Assembly (NCBI GenBank): GCA_902461985.1
Contig: CABQAB010000044.1
Coordinates: forward strand, 1-10,382
DNA length: 10,382 bases
From: an uncultured Bacteroidales bacterium
GTDB lineage: Bacteria > Bacteroidota > Bacteroidia > Bacteroidales > UBA932
Direction: 5' to 3'
Shown here piece after piece: positions 1 through 6,303 of the stretch (positions within the stretch are counted from its first letter, which is position 1; the number at the start of each line of letters is the position of its first letter). The notes under the pieces are model-generated. The model searched no databases and was not told the origin of the DNA. It worked only from the letters and a program-made list of their open reading frames with translations. The position numbers were made by a program, and so were the translations under genes.

Positions 1-1224
1 GGCAATATAGTCCGGGTCCATGTCCTCCATTCTGAAGAAACGCCCCTGGCGGTCCACCTGCGCATTCAGATCCCCGTTTTTGTCGCGGACCATAATCGCA
101 GGAACTCCGGCAGCCTTGGCCACCCTGTTGTCGTCAGCACCGAAAGTAGGCGCAATGTGGACGATACCTGTAGTGCCCTCCTCCACTGTCACATAGTCAC
201 CGAGAATCACTTTGAACGCACCTTCCCCCTCCGGTCTGAACCACGGGATAAGCTGGTGATACTTAATTCCGGCAAGGTCGCTACCCTTGAATTCCCCGTC
301 CAGAACGACATAAGGCACGAGTTTGTCGCCATGTTTGTATTCGTCCAGCGACAGGTTGGCAGCCTTGGGATTGAACCAGGAGCCTACCAGTTCCTTTGCC
401 ACGACATAAATTGCAGGCTGGCCAGAATATGGATTGAACGACTTCACCCTGACATAAGTGATTGACGGGCCTACGCAAAGAGCCGTGTTTGAAGGAAGAG
501 TCCACGGAGTCGTCGTCCACGCCAGGAAATACAGCGGAAGGGTCTCACATTCGAAAAGCCTCTGCGATTTCTCGTCCTTGATGACCTCGAACTGGACTGC
601 CGCCGTGGTGTCTTTCACGTCCCGGTAGCATCCCGGCTGGTTGAGTTCATGAGAACTCAGACCTGTTCCTGCCGCCGGAGAATATGGCTGGATCGAGAAT
701 CCCTTATAAAGCAGACCCTTATTGTATATATCCTTAAGCAGGTACCAGAGAGTCTCGATATAACGGTTGTCGTAGGTGATATAGGCATCGTCCGTGTCCA
801 CCCAGTAGCCTATCCTCTCTGTCAGGGACACCCATTCCTTTGTGTATTTCATCACCTCCTTGCGGCAGACTGCATTATATTCCGCCACCGAGATTTTCCT
901 GCCTATGTCCTCCTTGGTGATGCCGAGCTTCTTTTCAACGCCCAGTTCCACCGGAAGTCCGTGCGTATCCCAGCCGGCACGACGTCTCACCTTGTAGCCT
1001 GACTGGGTCTTGTAACGGCATATCGAGTCCTTGATCGAACGGGCCATGACATGGTGGATGCCGGGCATTCCGTTGGCGGAAGGCGGCCCTTCAAAAAATA
1101 TGAATTCAGGTGCGCCCTCGCGTAATTCCAGCGATTTCTCAAAAGCAGAATTCTTTTTCCAACGCTCAAGCATCTTGTCGTCTATAGCAACAAGGTCAAG
1201 ACCTTTGTATTCCTTAAACTTCAT
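1..1224 (-). CDS. ileS: Isoleucyl-tRNA synthetase, N-terminal 408 residues (partial)
   Basis: Class I cytoplasmic enzyme that charges tRNA-Ile with isoleucine and hydrolyses mischarged valine. The minus-strand reading frame is open from ATG at 1224 to the window edge, giving 408 residues of a protein normally above 1,000. Seen: the HIGH-equivalent segment in the degenerate form PPSANGMPGIHH (47-58); GWDTHGLPVE (84-93), typical of the long IleRS type common in Bacteroidota; and the start of the CP1 editing domain with TTTPWTLPSN (237-246) and GIVHIAPTFGADD (353-365). The KMSKS loop, anticodon-binding domain and stop lie outside the window. The start MKFKEYKGLD fits the family N-terminus and follows an AT-rich upstream segment. 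The gene is divergent from cvpA and appears to have its own promoter and a leader of about 90 nt. Family identity is near certain; only the 3' part is missing. Confidence 0.97.
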   Translation of the reverse strand, partial: MKFKEYKGLDLVAIDDKMLERWKKNSAFEKSLELREGAPEFIFFEGPPSANGMPGIHHVMARSIKDSICRYKTQSGYKVRRRAGWDTHGLPVELGVEKKLGITKEDIGRKISVAEYNAVCRKEVMKYTKEWVSLTERIGYWVDTDDAYITYDNRYIETLWYLLKDIYNKGLLYKGFSIQPYSPAAGTGLSSHELNQPGCYRDVKDTTAAVQFEVIKDEKSQRLFECETLPLYFLAWTTTPWTLPSNTALCVGPSITYVRVKSFNPYSGQPAIYVVAKELVGSWFNPKAANLSLDEYKHGDKLVPYVVLDGEFKGSDLAGIKYHQLIPWFRPEGEGAFKVILGDYVTVEEGTTGIVHIAPTFGADDNRVAKAAGVPAIMVRDKNGDLNAQVDRQGRFFRMEDMDPDYIA

Positions 1225-1270
1225 ATATTCAAGCTGTTATATTTCACAATCATTTTTATGTCCCGGCAGG

Positions 1271-1316
1271 GGCAGACTTTATGCTCTCTGCCGTCACCCC
1301 GTTCCGCACGACGGAA
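1271..1316 (-). promoter_or_regulatory. Two inverted repeats in the ileS leader and start region
   Basis: GGCAGA (1271-1276) and TCTGCC (1287-1292) form a 6-bp inverted repeat with a 10-nt loop. TTCCG (1302-1306) and CGGAA (1312-1316) form a 5-bp inverted repeat with a 5-nt loop, lying over the predicted start site. Neither is followed by a T-run in either direction, so they do not look like terminators. They could be leader RNA structure or an operator. I see no T-box consensus. Confidence 0.35.
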
Positions 1317-1320
1317 TTTG

Positions 1321-1351
1321 CAAATATAGTGATTCAGGCAGAGAAAAACAA
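1321..1351 (-). promoter_or_regulatory. Predicted ileS promoter (Bacteroides-type)
   Basis: On the minus strand TTG (1351-1349) and TATATTTG (1328-1321) are separated by 20 nt, matching the Bacteroides TTTG-N19-21-TAnnTTTG form with the first T of the -33 box missing. Transcription would start near 1314, giving a leader of about 90 nt. This is a motif match only. Confidence 0.5.
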
Positions 1352-1404
1352 TTGCAAACACTACTGCTCCGACAATTCAGGCTGGTAATTCCGCATAATA
1401 TTTG

Positions 1405-1412
1405 TAAATTTG
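1405..1412 (+). promoter_or_regulatory. Predicted -7 box for cvpA-tsaB
   Basis: TAAATTTG matches the Bacteroides -7 form TAnnTTTG and would place transcription start near 1419, about 20 nt before the cvpA ATG. No clear TTTG lies at the expected -33 position (about 1380-1385), so this is a weaker prediction than those for greA or ileS. Confidence 0.38.
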
Positions 1413-1439
1413 TCGCGGTTTCAAAGAAAGAACCGGAAG

Positions 1440-1934
1440 ATGGCGATTTTTGATATTATAATACTGACCTGCCTTGCAGTTTCATTGGTGGCTGGCATTT
1501 TCAAGGGATTCGTGAAACAGGCCTGCTCTCTTGCCGGACTGTTTATCGGCATCTGGACAGCGACACGCTGCACTCCGCAGGCTGTCCAGTGGATGCTGAC
1601 GTGGATAGATCTTGACCCTTCCGTCCTGAAAGTCATAGGGTTCATTGCAATCTTCGCCTTAACGGTTGCAGTGCTTTCTTTGTTGGGGGCACTCATAGAC
1701 AAAGTTTTGAGAGTCGCCCTTTTAGGCTGGCTGAACAGGTTGCTCGGGGCATGCCTCGCCGTGTGCGAATGTCTGTTTTTCCTCTGCATGGCATTGCTGC
1801 TGTTCGATGCCCTGAACATGACTTTCATGTTCACTCCTCAGGAAAAACTTGACAGTTCAATCTGCTACACACCGCTCAGAAGCATTGCTTACAGTGTATT
1901 CCCGTATTTGAAAGAACTGTTTTTCTGGAATTAG
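1440..1934 (+). CDS. cvpA: CvpA family inner-membrane protein
   Basis: Small integral membrane protein of 164 residues. CvpA relatives are named for a role in colicin V production in E. coli, but their general cellular function is not settled. Seen: four hydrophobic segments at about residues 4-22, 28-42, 64-86 and 100-124, and the family-like opening with a short first helix followed by a GIFKGFVKQ turn (19-27) and a Gly-rich second helix. The length is normal for the family. I chose the ATG at 1440 (MAIFDIIILT). An in-frame TTG at 1410 would add ten polar and basic residues (SRFQRKNRK), overlap the predicted -7 box, and lacks family character. The upstream sequence is A/G-rich (AAAGAAAGAACCGGAAG) without a strict Shine-Dalgarno match. 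The stop is one base before tsaB, so the two are surely co-transcribed. Confidence 0.82.
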   Translation: MAIFDIIILTCLAVSLVAGIFKGFVKQACSLAGLFIGIWTATRCTPQAVQWMLTWIDLDPSVLKVIGFIAIFALTVAVLSLLGALIDKVLRVALLGWLNRLLGACLAVCECLFFLCMALLLFDALNMTFMFTPQEKLDSSICYTPLRSIAYSVFPYLKELFFWN

Positions 1935-1935
1935 C

Positions 1936-2655
1936 ATGGAAAGAATAATACTCATAGAAACATCCACGGACCTATGCTCCACCGCAATAGTGGAAGACGG
2001 AAACGTGGTCAGCAAAAGAGAGAGCGGCAACGACAGGTCCCACGCCTCTTTGACGGCAGTTTTCATCGATGAAATGCTCAGGGAAAGAGGATGTACGGCA
2101 AAAGAATGCAATGCTGTATGCGTCAGTGAAGGCCCGGGTTCATACACTGGTCTCAGGGTCGGTGTCTCTACGGCCAAAGGTCTCTGTTTCGGAGCGAATC
2201 TGCCTCTGCTCAGCGTCAGCACCCTCGAAACACTCGTGCGGCAGACAATTGAGACCGGGGAAAAGACCGACTTTATCGTACCTATGATTGATGCAAGGAG
2301 AATGGAAGTTTTCGCTGCCGTCTATTCAGGCGACGGGAAACTTATCGAAAACGTAACTCATAGCGAAGGACTCCCCCAGACCGAAAAAGCCAGCGCAATC
2401 ATCGTAGGACCTGAGAGTTTCAGCGAGCTGCTGGAAAAAGGAAAAGTCCTGTTTATCGGAGACGGAGCCGGAAAATGCGCTGGCGTCATCAACCATCCCA
2501 ATGCAGAATTCATCCAGACCAACCCGAAAGCCGAATACATGGCAGCACTTGCGGCAAGGGAACTGAAAGAAAAGCGGTTCAAGGATGTCGCCTACCTTGA
2601 ACCGTTCTACCTGAAAGATTTTGTCATTACGGCCAGCCACAAAAAACTGTTTTAG
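1936..2655 (+). CDS. tsaB: tRNA threonylcarbamoyladenosine (t6A) synthesis protein TsaB
   Basis: TsaB (YeaZ) is the catalytically inactive ASKHA-fold partner of TsaD. With TsaE they transfer the threonylcarbamoyl group made by TsaC/Sua5 to A37 of ANN-decoding tRNAs in the cytoplasm. The 239-residue length is typical. Seen: the opening IILIETS (4-10), the hallmark GPGSYTGLRVG (66-76), PMIDARRMEVF (116-126), and the C-terminal AYLEPFYLKDF segment (219-229). It starts 1 nt after the cvpA stop and has no obvious separate ribosome site, so translation is probably coupled. It ends 44 nt before the stop of the convergent TlpA-like gene. TsaD and TsaE are not in this window. Confidence 0.95.
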   Translation: MERIILIETSTDLCSTAIVEDGNVVSKRESGNDRSHASLTAVFIDEMLRERGCTAKECNAVCVSEGPGSYTGLRVGVSTAKGLCFGANLPLLSVSTLETLVRQTIETGEKTDFIVPMIDARRMEVFAAVYSGDGKLIENVTHSEGLPQTEKASAIIVGPESFSELLEKGKVLFIGDGAGKCAGVINHPNAEFIQTNPKAEYMAALAARELKEKRFKDVAYLEPFYLKDFVITASHKKLF

Positions 2656-2675
2656 GCCGGACTGCGTCAACACAT

Positions 2676-2690
2676 GTGCCCAGCGGGCGC
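2676..2690. terminator. Small GC hairpin between convergent genes
   Basis: The 44-bp spacer between the tsaB stop and the stop of the convergent lipoprotein gene holds GTGCCC-AGC-GGGCGC, a 6-bp stem (one wobble) with a 3-nt loop. No T-run follows on either strand. It may act as a weak bidirectional terminator, or termination may be factor-dependent. Nothing else is visible in the spacer. Confidence 0.3.
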
Positions 2691-2699
2691 AAAGGCCAC

Positions 2700-3842
2700 T
2701 TAGCGTAAAAGCCTGTCAATCATCGCGCCTAAAGACTTCTCGTCCGAAATCTCGGCATTCACAAGTTCGCCCTTGCAGATGAAGAACGAAGCAGGCAGCG
2801 AACTGAGATTGTATTGGCTGATGCAAGGAGAATTGGCACCCCTTGAGTCACAGACATTTATCCACGGAAGATCCTGCTTCCTGACGATTTTCGCCCAGTT
2901 GGTCTTGTCCAAATCGATTGCGACAGAATAAATCTGGAAGCCACGGTCATGGTATCTGTCCCAGTATTTCTTGAGCACGTCCAGATTGATGCGGCATTGC
3001 TCAGGGTCCGAAGCCGTCCAGAAATGAAGCAGAGTCAGCGGAGCATCCACCTCGCTGAGTTTTACCTTGTCGGCGTTCAAGTCTGGAAGTTCAACGTCGA
3101 AATAGGAAACCGTAGGGGCATTGCGGACGGTCTGAAGCAGGGACATATAGTTCATCCTGTTTGTCGCCTCTTCCCTCAACGCCTTGACATATTTTGACTT
3201 TGGATATACCGTAGCCAGGGAATCCGCAACTGCAGTCATGGTGATTCCGTCTGTTTCCTGGCCGAAAACAGGAAGTCCGTCAGAAAAAGTACGATAGAAA
3301 ACAGGAATCACAGTCATGGATTTGCTGTTTTCAAGCACATACTTCACACTCTTGCGGTAAAATCCGACATAAGTCTCACCCATCTGGCGCTTCAGCTCGG
3401 CCACCTCCCTGTCATCGTCGCTGCGGTTAAGGTCATAGGCGATATCAGACATGAGTTCGGCCACCTCGTTGAAATCTCTGTTCAGACTGTAAAGTTCCTC
3501 AGACATGGCTGAACCGCTCACTGAACAGACTCCAAGACTGTCATCCGAAACCACGACCCTGTCACCACGTTCCAACAGCAGATCAGCTATTTTCTCGCCG
3601 CCACGGTATATGTAGTAGAATTCAGGCTCTCCATCTTCGATTTCTACCTTGCACACTGCCTTTCCGGCAGCGTCCGTATGAAGAGTGTCAAGCACAGTGT
3701 ACTTATTGACGTTCAGAGCCTTGACCACGATGTCAGTATCGGGGGACGAGGCCAGATCAAACTCGATTTTAGCGGTACGCGAACATGAAACCAAAGCGGC
3801 GGCAGCCAGAACGATGCCGGCTGCGATTCTATAATTTCCCAT
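2700..3842 (-). CDS. TlpA/AhpC-like thioredoxin-fold lipoprotein lacking CxxC
   Basis: A 380-residue envelope protein. Seen: a lipoprotein signal with hydrophobic core 6-19 and lipobox LVSC, Cys20 being the predicted lipidated residue; no acidic surface-export tag follows it, so a periplasm-facing anchor is likely. Residues about 25-110 resemble the DUF4369 beta domain that precedes thioredoxin domains in Bacteroidota. A helical linker spans about 115-240, and a thioredoxin-like domain about 245-380. The active-site segment reads FWTASDPEQCR (274-284) where TlpA proteins have FWASWCGPCR: the first Cys is gone and only Cys283 remains. A cis-Pro-like SLPASFFI (348-355) is kept, as are Cys331 and Cys340. 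Classical dithiol exchange is therefore doubtful, although Cys283 could pair with another Cys. It is the last gene of a greA-hinT unit, 5 nt after hinT. The substrate is unknown. Confidence 0.85.
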   Translation of the reverse strand: MGNYRIAAGIVLAAAALVSCSRTAKIEFDLASSPDTDIVVKALNVNKYTVLDTLHTDAAGKAVCKVEIEDGEPEFYYIYRGGEKIADLLLERGDRVVVSDDSLGVCSVSGSAMSEELYSLNRDFNEVAELMSDIAYDLNRSDDDREVAELKRQMGETYVGFYRKSVKYVLENSKSMTVIPVFYRTFSDGLPVFGQETDGITMTAVADSLATVYPKSKYVKALREEATNRMNYMSLLQTVRNAPTVSYFDVELPDLNADKVKLSEVDAPLTLLHFWTASDPEQCRINLDVLKKYWDRYHDRGFQIYSVAIDLDKTNWAKIVRKQDLPWINVCDSRGANSPCISQYNLSSLPASFFICKGELVNAEISDEKSLGAMIDRLLR

Positions 3843-3847
3843 AACGG

Positions 3848-4249
3848 CTACAGTTTTTTGAATTCAGAGTAAATGGCATCCGCAATCCTCAGCATAACTT
3901 CCTGAGACACTTCCTTATGCTTTCCGAAAGCCATATCTGACTCCTGCTGCAGAGGAACAAGATGTATATGCGTATGAGGGACTTCCATTCCGAGCACAGC
4001 CACCCCCACTCTTTTACATGGAACGGCGTTCTTGATTGCCGCAGCAACCTTTTTGGCAAACGCCCACAAGCCTGCATAGGTCTTGTCATCGAGACTGAAA
4101 ATATAGTCGTCCTCGACATTCTTAGGAATCACAAGAGTATGCCCCTCAGTCATGGGATTGATGTCCAAAAAGGCATAGAAGTCCTCGTCTTCAGCACATT
4201 TGAAGGACGGGATTTCGCCTTTGGCAATACGGGTGAAAATCGTTGCCAT
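3848..4249 (-). CDS. hinT: HIT (histidine triad) family purine nucleotide hydrolase
   Basis: A 133-residue cytoplasmic HIT protein of the Hint branch, which hydrolyses AMP-linked phosphoramidates such as lysyl-AMP-type adducts. Seen: the N-terminal TIFTRIAKGEIPSFK block (3-17), FLDINPMTEGHTLVIPK (27-43), and the catalytic triad HTHIHLV (92-98), in which the middle His94 is the expected nucleophile. The length is a little above the E. coli protein. It begins 2 nt after the greA stop and ends 5 nt before the lipoprotein start, so it is almost certainly translated from the greA transcript. The symbol is by family; the physiological substrate in this organism cannot be read from sequence. Confidence 0.92.
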   Translation of the reverse strand: MATIFTRIAKGEIPSFKCAEDEDFYAFLDINPMTEGHTLVIPKNVEDDYIFSLDDKTYAGLWAFAKKVAAAIKNAVPCKRVGVAVLGMEVPHTHIHLVPLQQESDMAFGKHKEVSQEVMLRIADAIYSEFKKL

Positions 4250-4251
4250 AA

Positions 4252-4719
4252 TCAGAGCGTAATGTCAAGAATCTCGAACTTGATTACTCCGGAAGGCACC
4301 CGGGCCTCAACGATTTCACCTTTGGAATGACCTAAAAGAGCCTTTCCGATCGGAGTGGTCGCTGCAAGGCGGCCCTTGGTAAAATCAGCCTCCGACTCAC
4401 CTACGAGGGTGAATTCCATGACTTTGCCGAGAGCAAGGTTCTTGACCTTCACCTTGTTGAGCATCTGTACCTTGTCTGTTCCGATAAGGGTCTCATCAAT
4501 CACCCTTGCGTTAGCAATCTGGTCCTGGAGTTTTGAAATGTTGAGTTCCAACAGTCCCTGAGCCTCTCTTGCAGCCTCGTATTCTGCGTTCTCCGAAAGA
4601 TCCCCCTTGTCTCTTGCCTCTGCGATCTGCGCTGAAATCACAGGACGCTGTGCTATTGCAGCTGCCAGATCCGCTTTAAGTTTGTCCAAACCCTGCTGGG
4701 TTACATAATGAATTGCCAT
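4252..4719 (-). CDS. greA: Transcription elongation factor GreA
   Basis: GreA enters the RNA polymerase secondary channel and stimulates cleavage of the 3' end of backtracked transcripts. The 155-residue length is canonical. Seen: an N-terminal coiled-coil hairpin (about 1-72) with the acidic tip GDLSENAEY (39-47), in which Asp40 and Glu43 correspond to the metal-positioning acids; and the C-terminal FKBP-like domain with TPIGKALLGH (about 123-132) and PSGVIKFEI near the end. The start is the ATG at 4719 (MAIHYVTQQG); a TTG seven codons earlier would add a hydrophobic stub not seen in the family. An A/T-rich segment precedes it, as usual in Bacteroidota. It leads a unit with hinT and the TlpA-like lipoprotein, and has its own promoter match about 130 bp upstream with a structured leader between. 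Confidence 0.97.
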   Translation of the reverse strand: MAIHYVTQQGLDKLKADLAAAIAQRPVISAQIAEARDKGDLSENAEYEAAREAQGLLELNISKLQDQIANARVIDETLIGTDKVQMLNKVKVKNLALGKVMEFTLVGESEADFTKGRLAATTPIGKALLGHSKGEIVEARVPSGVIKFEILDITL

Positions 4720-4750
4720 AATATAAATTTTAATTAACAATCATATTACT

Positions 4751-4791
4751 AAAAACAAAACCACAGTGCCCATTATCGCTTGACACTGCAG
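4751..4791 (-). terminator. Terminator-like hairpin in the greA leader (possible attenuator)
   Basis: Read on the minus strand, CTGCAGTG (4791-4784) can pair with CACTGTGG (4768-4761), an 8-bp stem with two G-U wobbles and a 15-nt loop. TTTTGTTTTT (4760-4751) follows at once. This is the form of an intrinsic terminator, yet it lies between the predicted greA promoter and the greA start, about 30 nt before the ATG. Either some transcripts stop here, or the element terminates read-through from tilS. Confidence 0.45.
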
Positions 4792-4797
4792 AGTCAA
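4780..4797. repeat. Near-perfect 18-bp palindrome overlapping the leader terminator stem
   Basis: TTGACACTGCAGAGTCAA is palindromic apart from one mismatched pair (16 of 18 positions). As RNA on the minus strand, TTGAC and GTCAA give a 5-bp hairpin whose loop holds the 5' arm of the downstream terminator-like stem, so the two structures compete. As DNA it could instead be an operator. Confidence 0.45.
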
Positions 4798-4847
4798 TTA
4801 AAAAACAGAGCCCCACTCATAGCGGAACCCTATCACTACAACAAAGG

Positions 4848-4879
4848 CAAAGGTAGGAATAATTTGGCAAGCAAACAAA
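4848..4879 (-). promoter_or_regulatory. Predicted greA promoter (strong Bacteroides-type match)
   Basis: On the minus strand TTTG (4879-4876) is followed after exactly 20 nt by TACCTTTG (4855-4848), a full match to TTTG-N19-21-TAnnTTTG. The expected start is near 4842, leaving about 120 nt of leader before the greA ATG. It lies between the tilS stop and greA, so greA-hinT-lipoprotein can be transcribed independently of the proS unit. Confidence 0.65.
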
Positions 4880-4887
4880 TATTGCCA

Positions 4888-4908
4888 GGCTTAAATCACG
4901 GCTTAAAT
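4888..4908. repeat. 9-bp direct repeat upstream of the greA promoter
   Basis: GGCTTAAAT occurs at 4888-4896 and again at 4900-4908, a spacing of 12 bp. The right copy overlaps the tilS stop codon. The pair sits just upstream of the greA -33 box, where an activator could bind, but the span is short and could be chance. Confidence 0.4.
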
Positions 4909-6303
4909 TATGGCGATGCGGACACACTGTTCAGTCGAATGGGACAATTTCACGGACTCGGACACCCGGCAACCGACCAGAACCATGACTTCAGAGCCGT
5001 CCCCTTCCATTGCGGCCAAAAGTGCAGTCTCCTTCTGCAACAGATTGAAACCGAGGTCGGTGAACATATCGCTGATCTTTTTCTTCCCCCTTACACCCAA
5101 AGGGCGCATCCAGTCACCATGTCGCCAGGACCTAACGACAAAAGGAAACGGCAGAGACGCGGCATCTGCGACACTCTCCCCCCGCGGGCGGATGAAACTG
5201 AAACCTTCCGGCTTTTCAAATGCCTCGACACGAAAACGCACTCCTTTGAGACTGTATTCCCCAGGACCTTCCACTATAACCGAATCAGGCCCGCTTTCCA
5301 CTGCCACGGCATTCTGAACGAGCACGGTTCCTGAAGTCATGACAAGATTTTTCCCGTTGCAGTAAAACCGCTTGCCGGACACCGTTCTGCCGGACCCGAC
5401 CAGATCGACAATCTGGCTTATTACAGCCGGAGGTACATCCTGAGCCTCCAAATCGCAGAAAAGCCTGTGTCTCCAATGTTCCGCCGTATTGAAAGATATT
5501 TCCACAGTCCTGTCATCCACACGCCTGACATTCTGTCCGGAAGAAAGGGACTCCACCAAAGCGGTGGCGTCACGGAAGTTATCCATATCGGCGTTGAGAG
5601 TGCGTATAACCGAAGGATTCAGTCTTTCCAACAGCGGAAGCACCTCATTGCGTATCAGGTTGCGCCTGTACTCCGAAGAAGAGTTCGTCCTGTCCTCCCT
5701 CCATTTGACGGAATTGGTGAAGGCATATCCCTCAATCTGTCTGCGGCTCATTGTCAGAAGCGGACGCCATATTTTCAGCCGCCACCGCCCGGAGTTATCC
5801 GCATCAGGAGCATACGCACAGGGAATGTCTTCACCGGAAATGCCGGTACAGTCCACATCCATATAAGAATACTCCTTCATTCCACAGATTCCCTTCAGGC
5901 CGCAGCCACGCACGAGATTCAGAATCAGAGTCTCGGCATTGTCGTTCGCATTGTGGGCAACGGCGACGCACGAGTAGCCATACTCCCTGCAAAGCCTTGC
6001 AAAAAATGCATAGCGAAGCTCCCTCGCCGCCATTTCTATACTCAGAGAATGTTCTTTGGCATATGAAGAGGTGTCGAAATCGGCCCTATGGCATTTCAGC
6101 CCCCTTGCCGCAGCCCATTCCGATACGAAAGCAGCATCGCCGTCACTGTCCTCCCCGCGAAGATGGAAGTTGCAGTGGGCGATGCTGAACTGTCTTTTCG
6201 AAGCATAAAGCATATCGGCCAAGGTCATGGAATCGATGCCGCCGCTTACGGCGACAAGCAGATTTCCGGCAAAAGCGGAATTCACGACCTTCACCTCAGG
6301 CAT
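4903..6303 (-). CDS. tilS: tRNA(Ile)-lysidine synthase TilS
   Basis: TilS uses ATP and lysine to convert C34 of tRNA-Ile(CAU) to lysidine, switching both its codon from AUG to AUA and its charging from Met to Ile. The 466 residues match the long form of the family. Seen: the PP-loop SGGIDS (20-25); HCNFHLRGEDSDGD (43-56); the signature AHNANDNAET followed by NLVRGCGLKG (116-138), with Asn120 where many bacteria have Asp, a variant I believe is common in Bacteroidota; WREDRTNSSSEYRRNLIRNEVLP (201-223, quoted here only as a span with key residues D204, N207, R214, N215) from the substrate domain; and the C-terminal GDWMRPLGVRGKKKISD (396-412). Its ATG shares one base with the stop of the preceding DUF3078 gene (TGATG), so translation is probably coupled. 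A segment at about 145-172 looks like a lineage-specific loop. Confidence 0.95.
   Translation of the reverse strand: MPEVKVVNSAFAGNLLVAVSGGIDSMTLADMLYASKRQFSIAHCNFHLRGEDSDGDAAFVSEWAAARGLKCHRADFDTSSYAKEHSLSIEMAARELRYAFFARLCREYGYSCVAVAHNANDNAETLILNLVRGCGLKGICGMKEYSYMDVDCTGISGEDIPCAYAPDADNSGRWRLKIWRPLLTMSRRQIEGYAFTNSVKWREDRTNSSSEYRRNLIRNEVLPLLERLNPSVIRTLNADMDNFRDATALVESLSSGQNVRRVDDRTVEISFNTAEHWRHRLFCDLEAQDVPPAVISQIVDLVGSGRTVSGKRFYCNGKNLVMTSGTVLVQNAVAVESGPDSVIVEGPGEYSLKGVRFRVEAFEKPEGFSFIRPRGESVADAASLPFPFVVRSWRHGDWMRPLGVRGKKKISDMFTDLGFNLLQKETALLAAMEGDGSEVMVLVGCRVSESVKLSHSTEQCVRIAII

Noticed and set aside
1225..1320. T-box riboswitch for ileS
   Set aside because: No T-box consensus, specifier stem or terminator is visible, and the element is not typical of Bacteroidota.
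1410..1439. Upstream TTG start for cvpA
   Set aside because: It overlaps the predicted -7 box and adds a basic stub absent from the family; the ATG at 1440 fits better.
157..1453. Plus-strand frames opposite ileS (157-465, 649-1002, 1031-1453)
   Set aside because: The minus frame encodes clear IleRS motifs throughout; the last of these also crosses the ileS promoter spacer.
4720..4740. Upstream TTG start for greA
   Set aside because: The added residues are a short hydrophobic run not seen in GreA; MAIHYVTQQG is the usual start.
5467..6066. 199-residue plus-strand open frame opposite tilS, plus similar ones at 4780-5334 and 5751-6188
   Set aside because: All are antisense shadows of conserved TilS codons, rich in Arg, Ser, His and Pro, with no start context.
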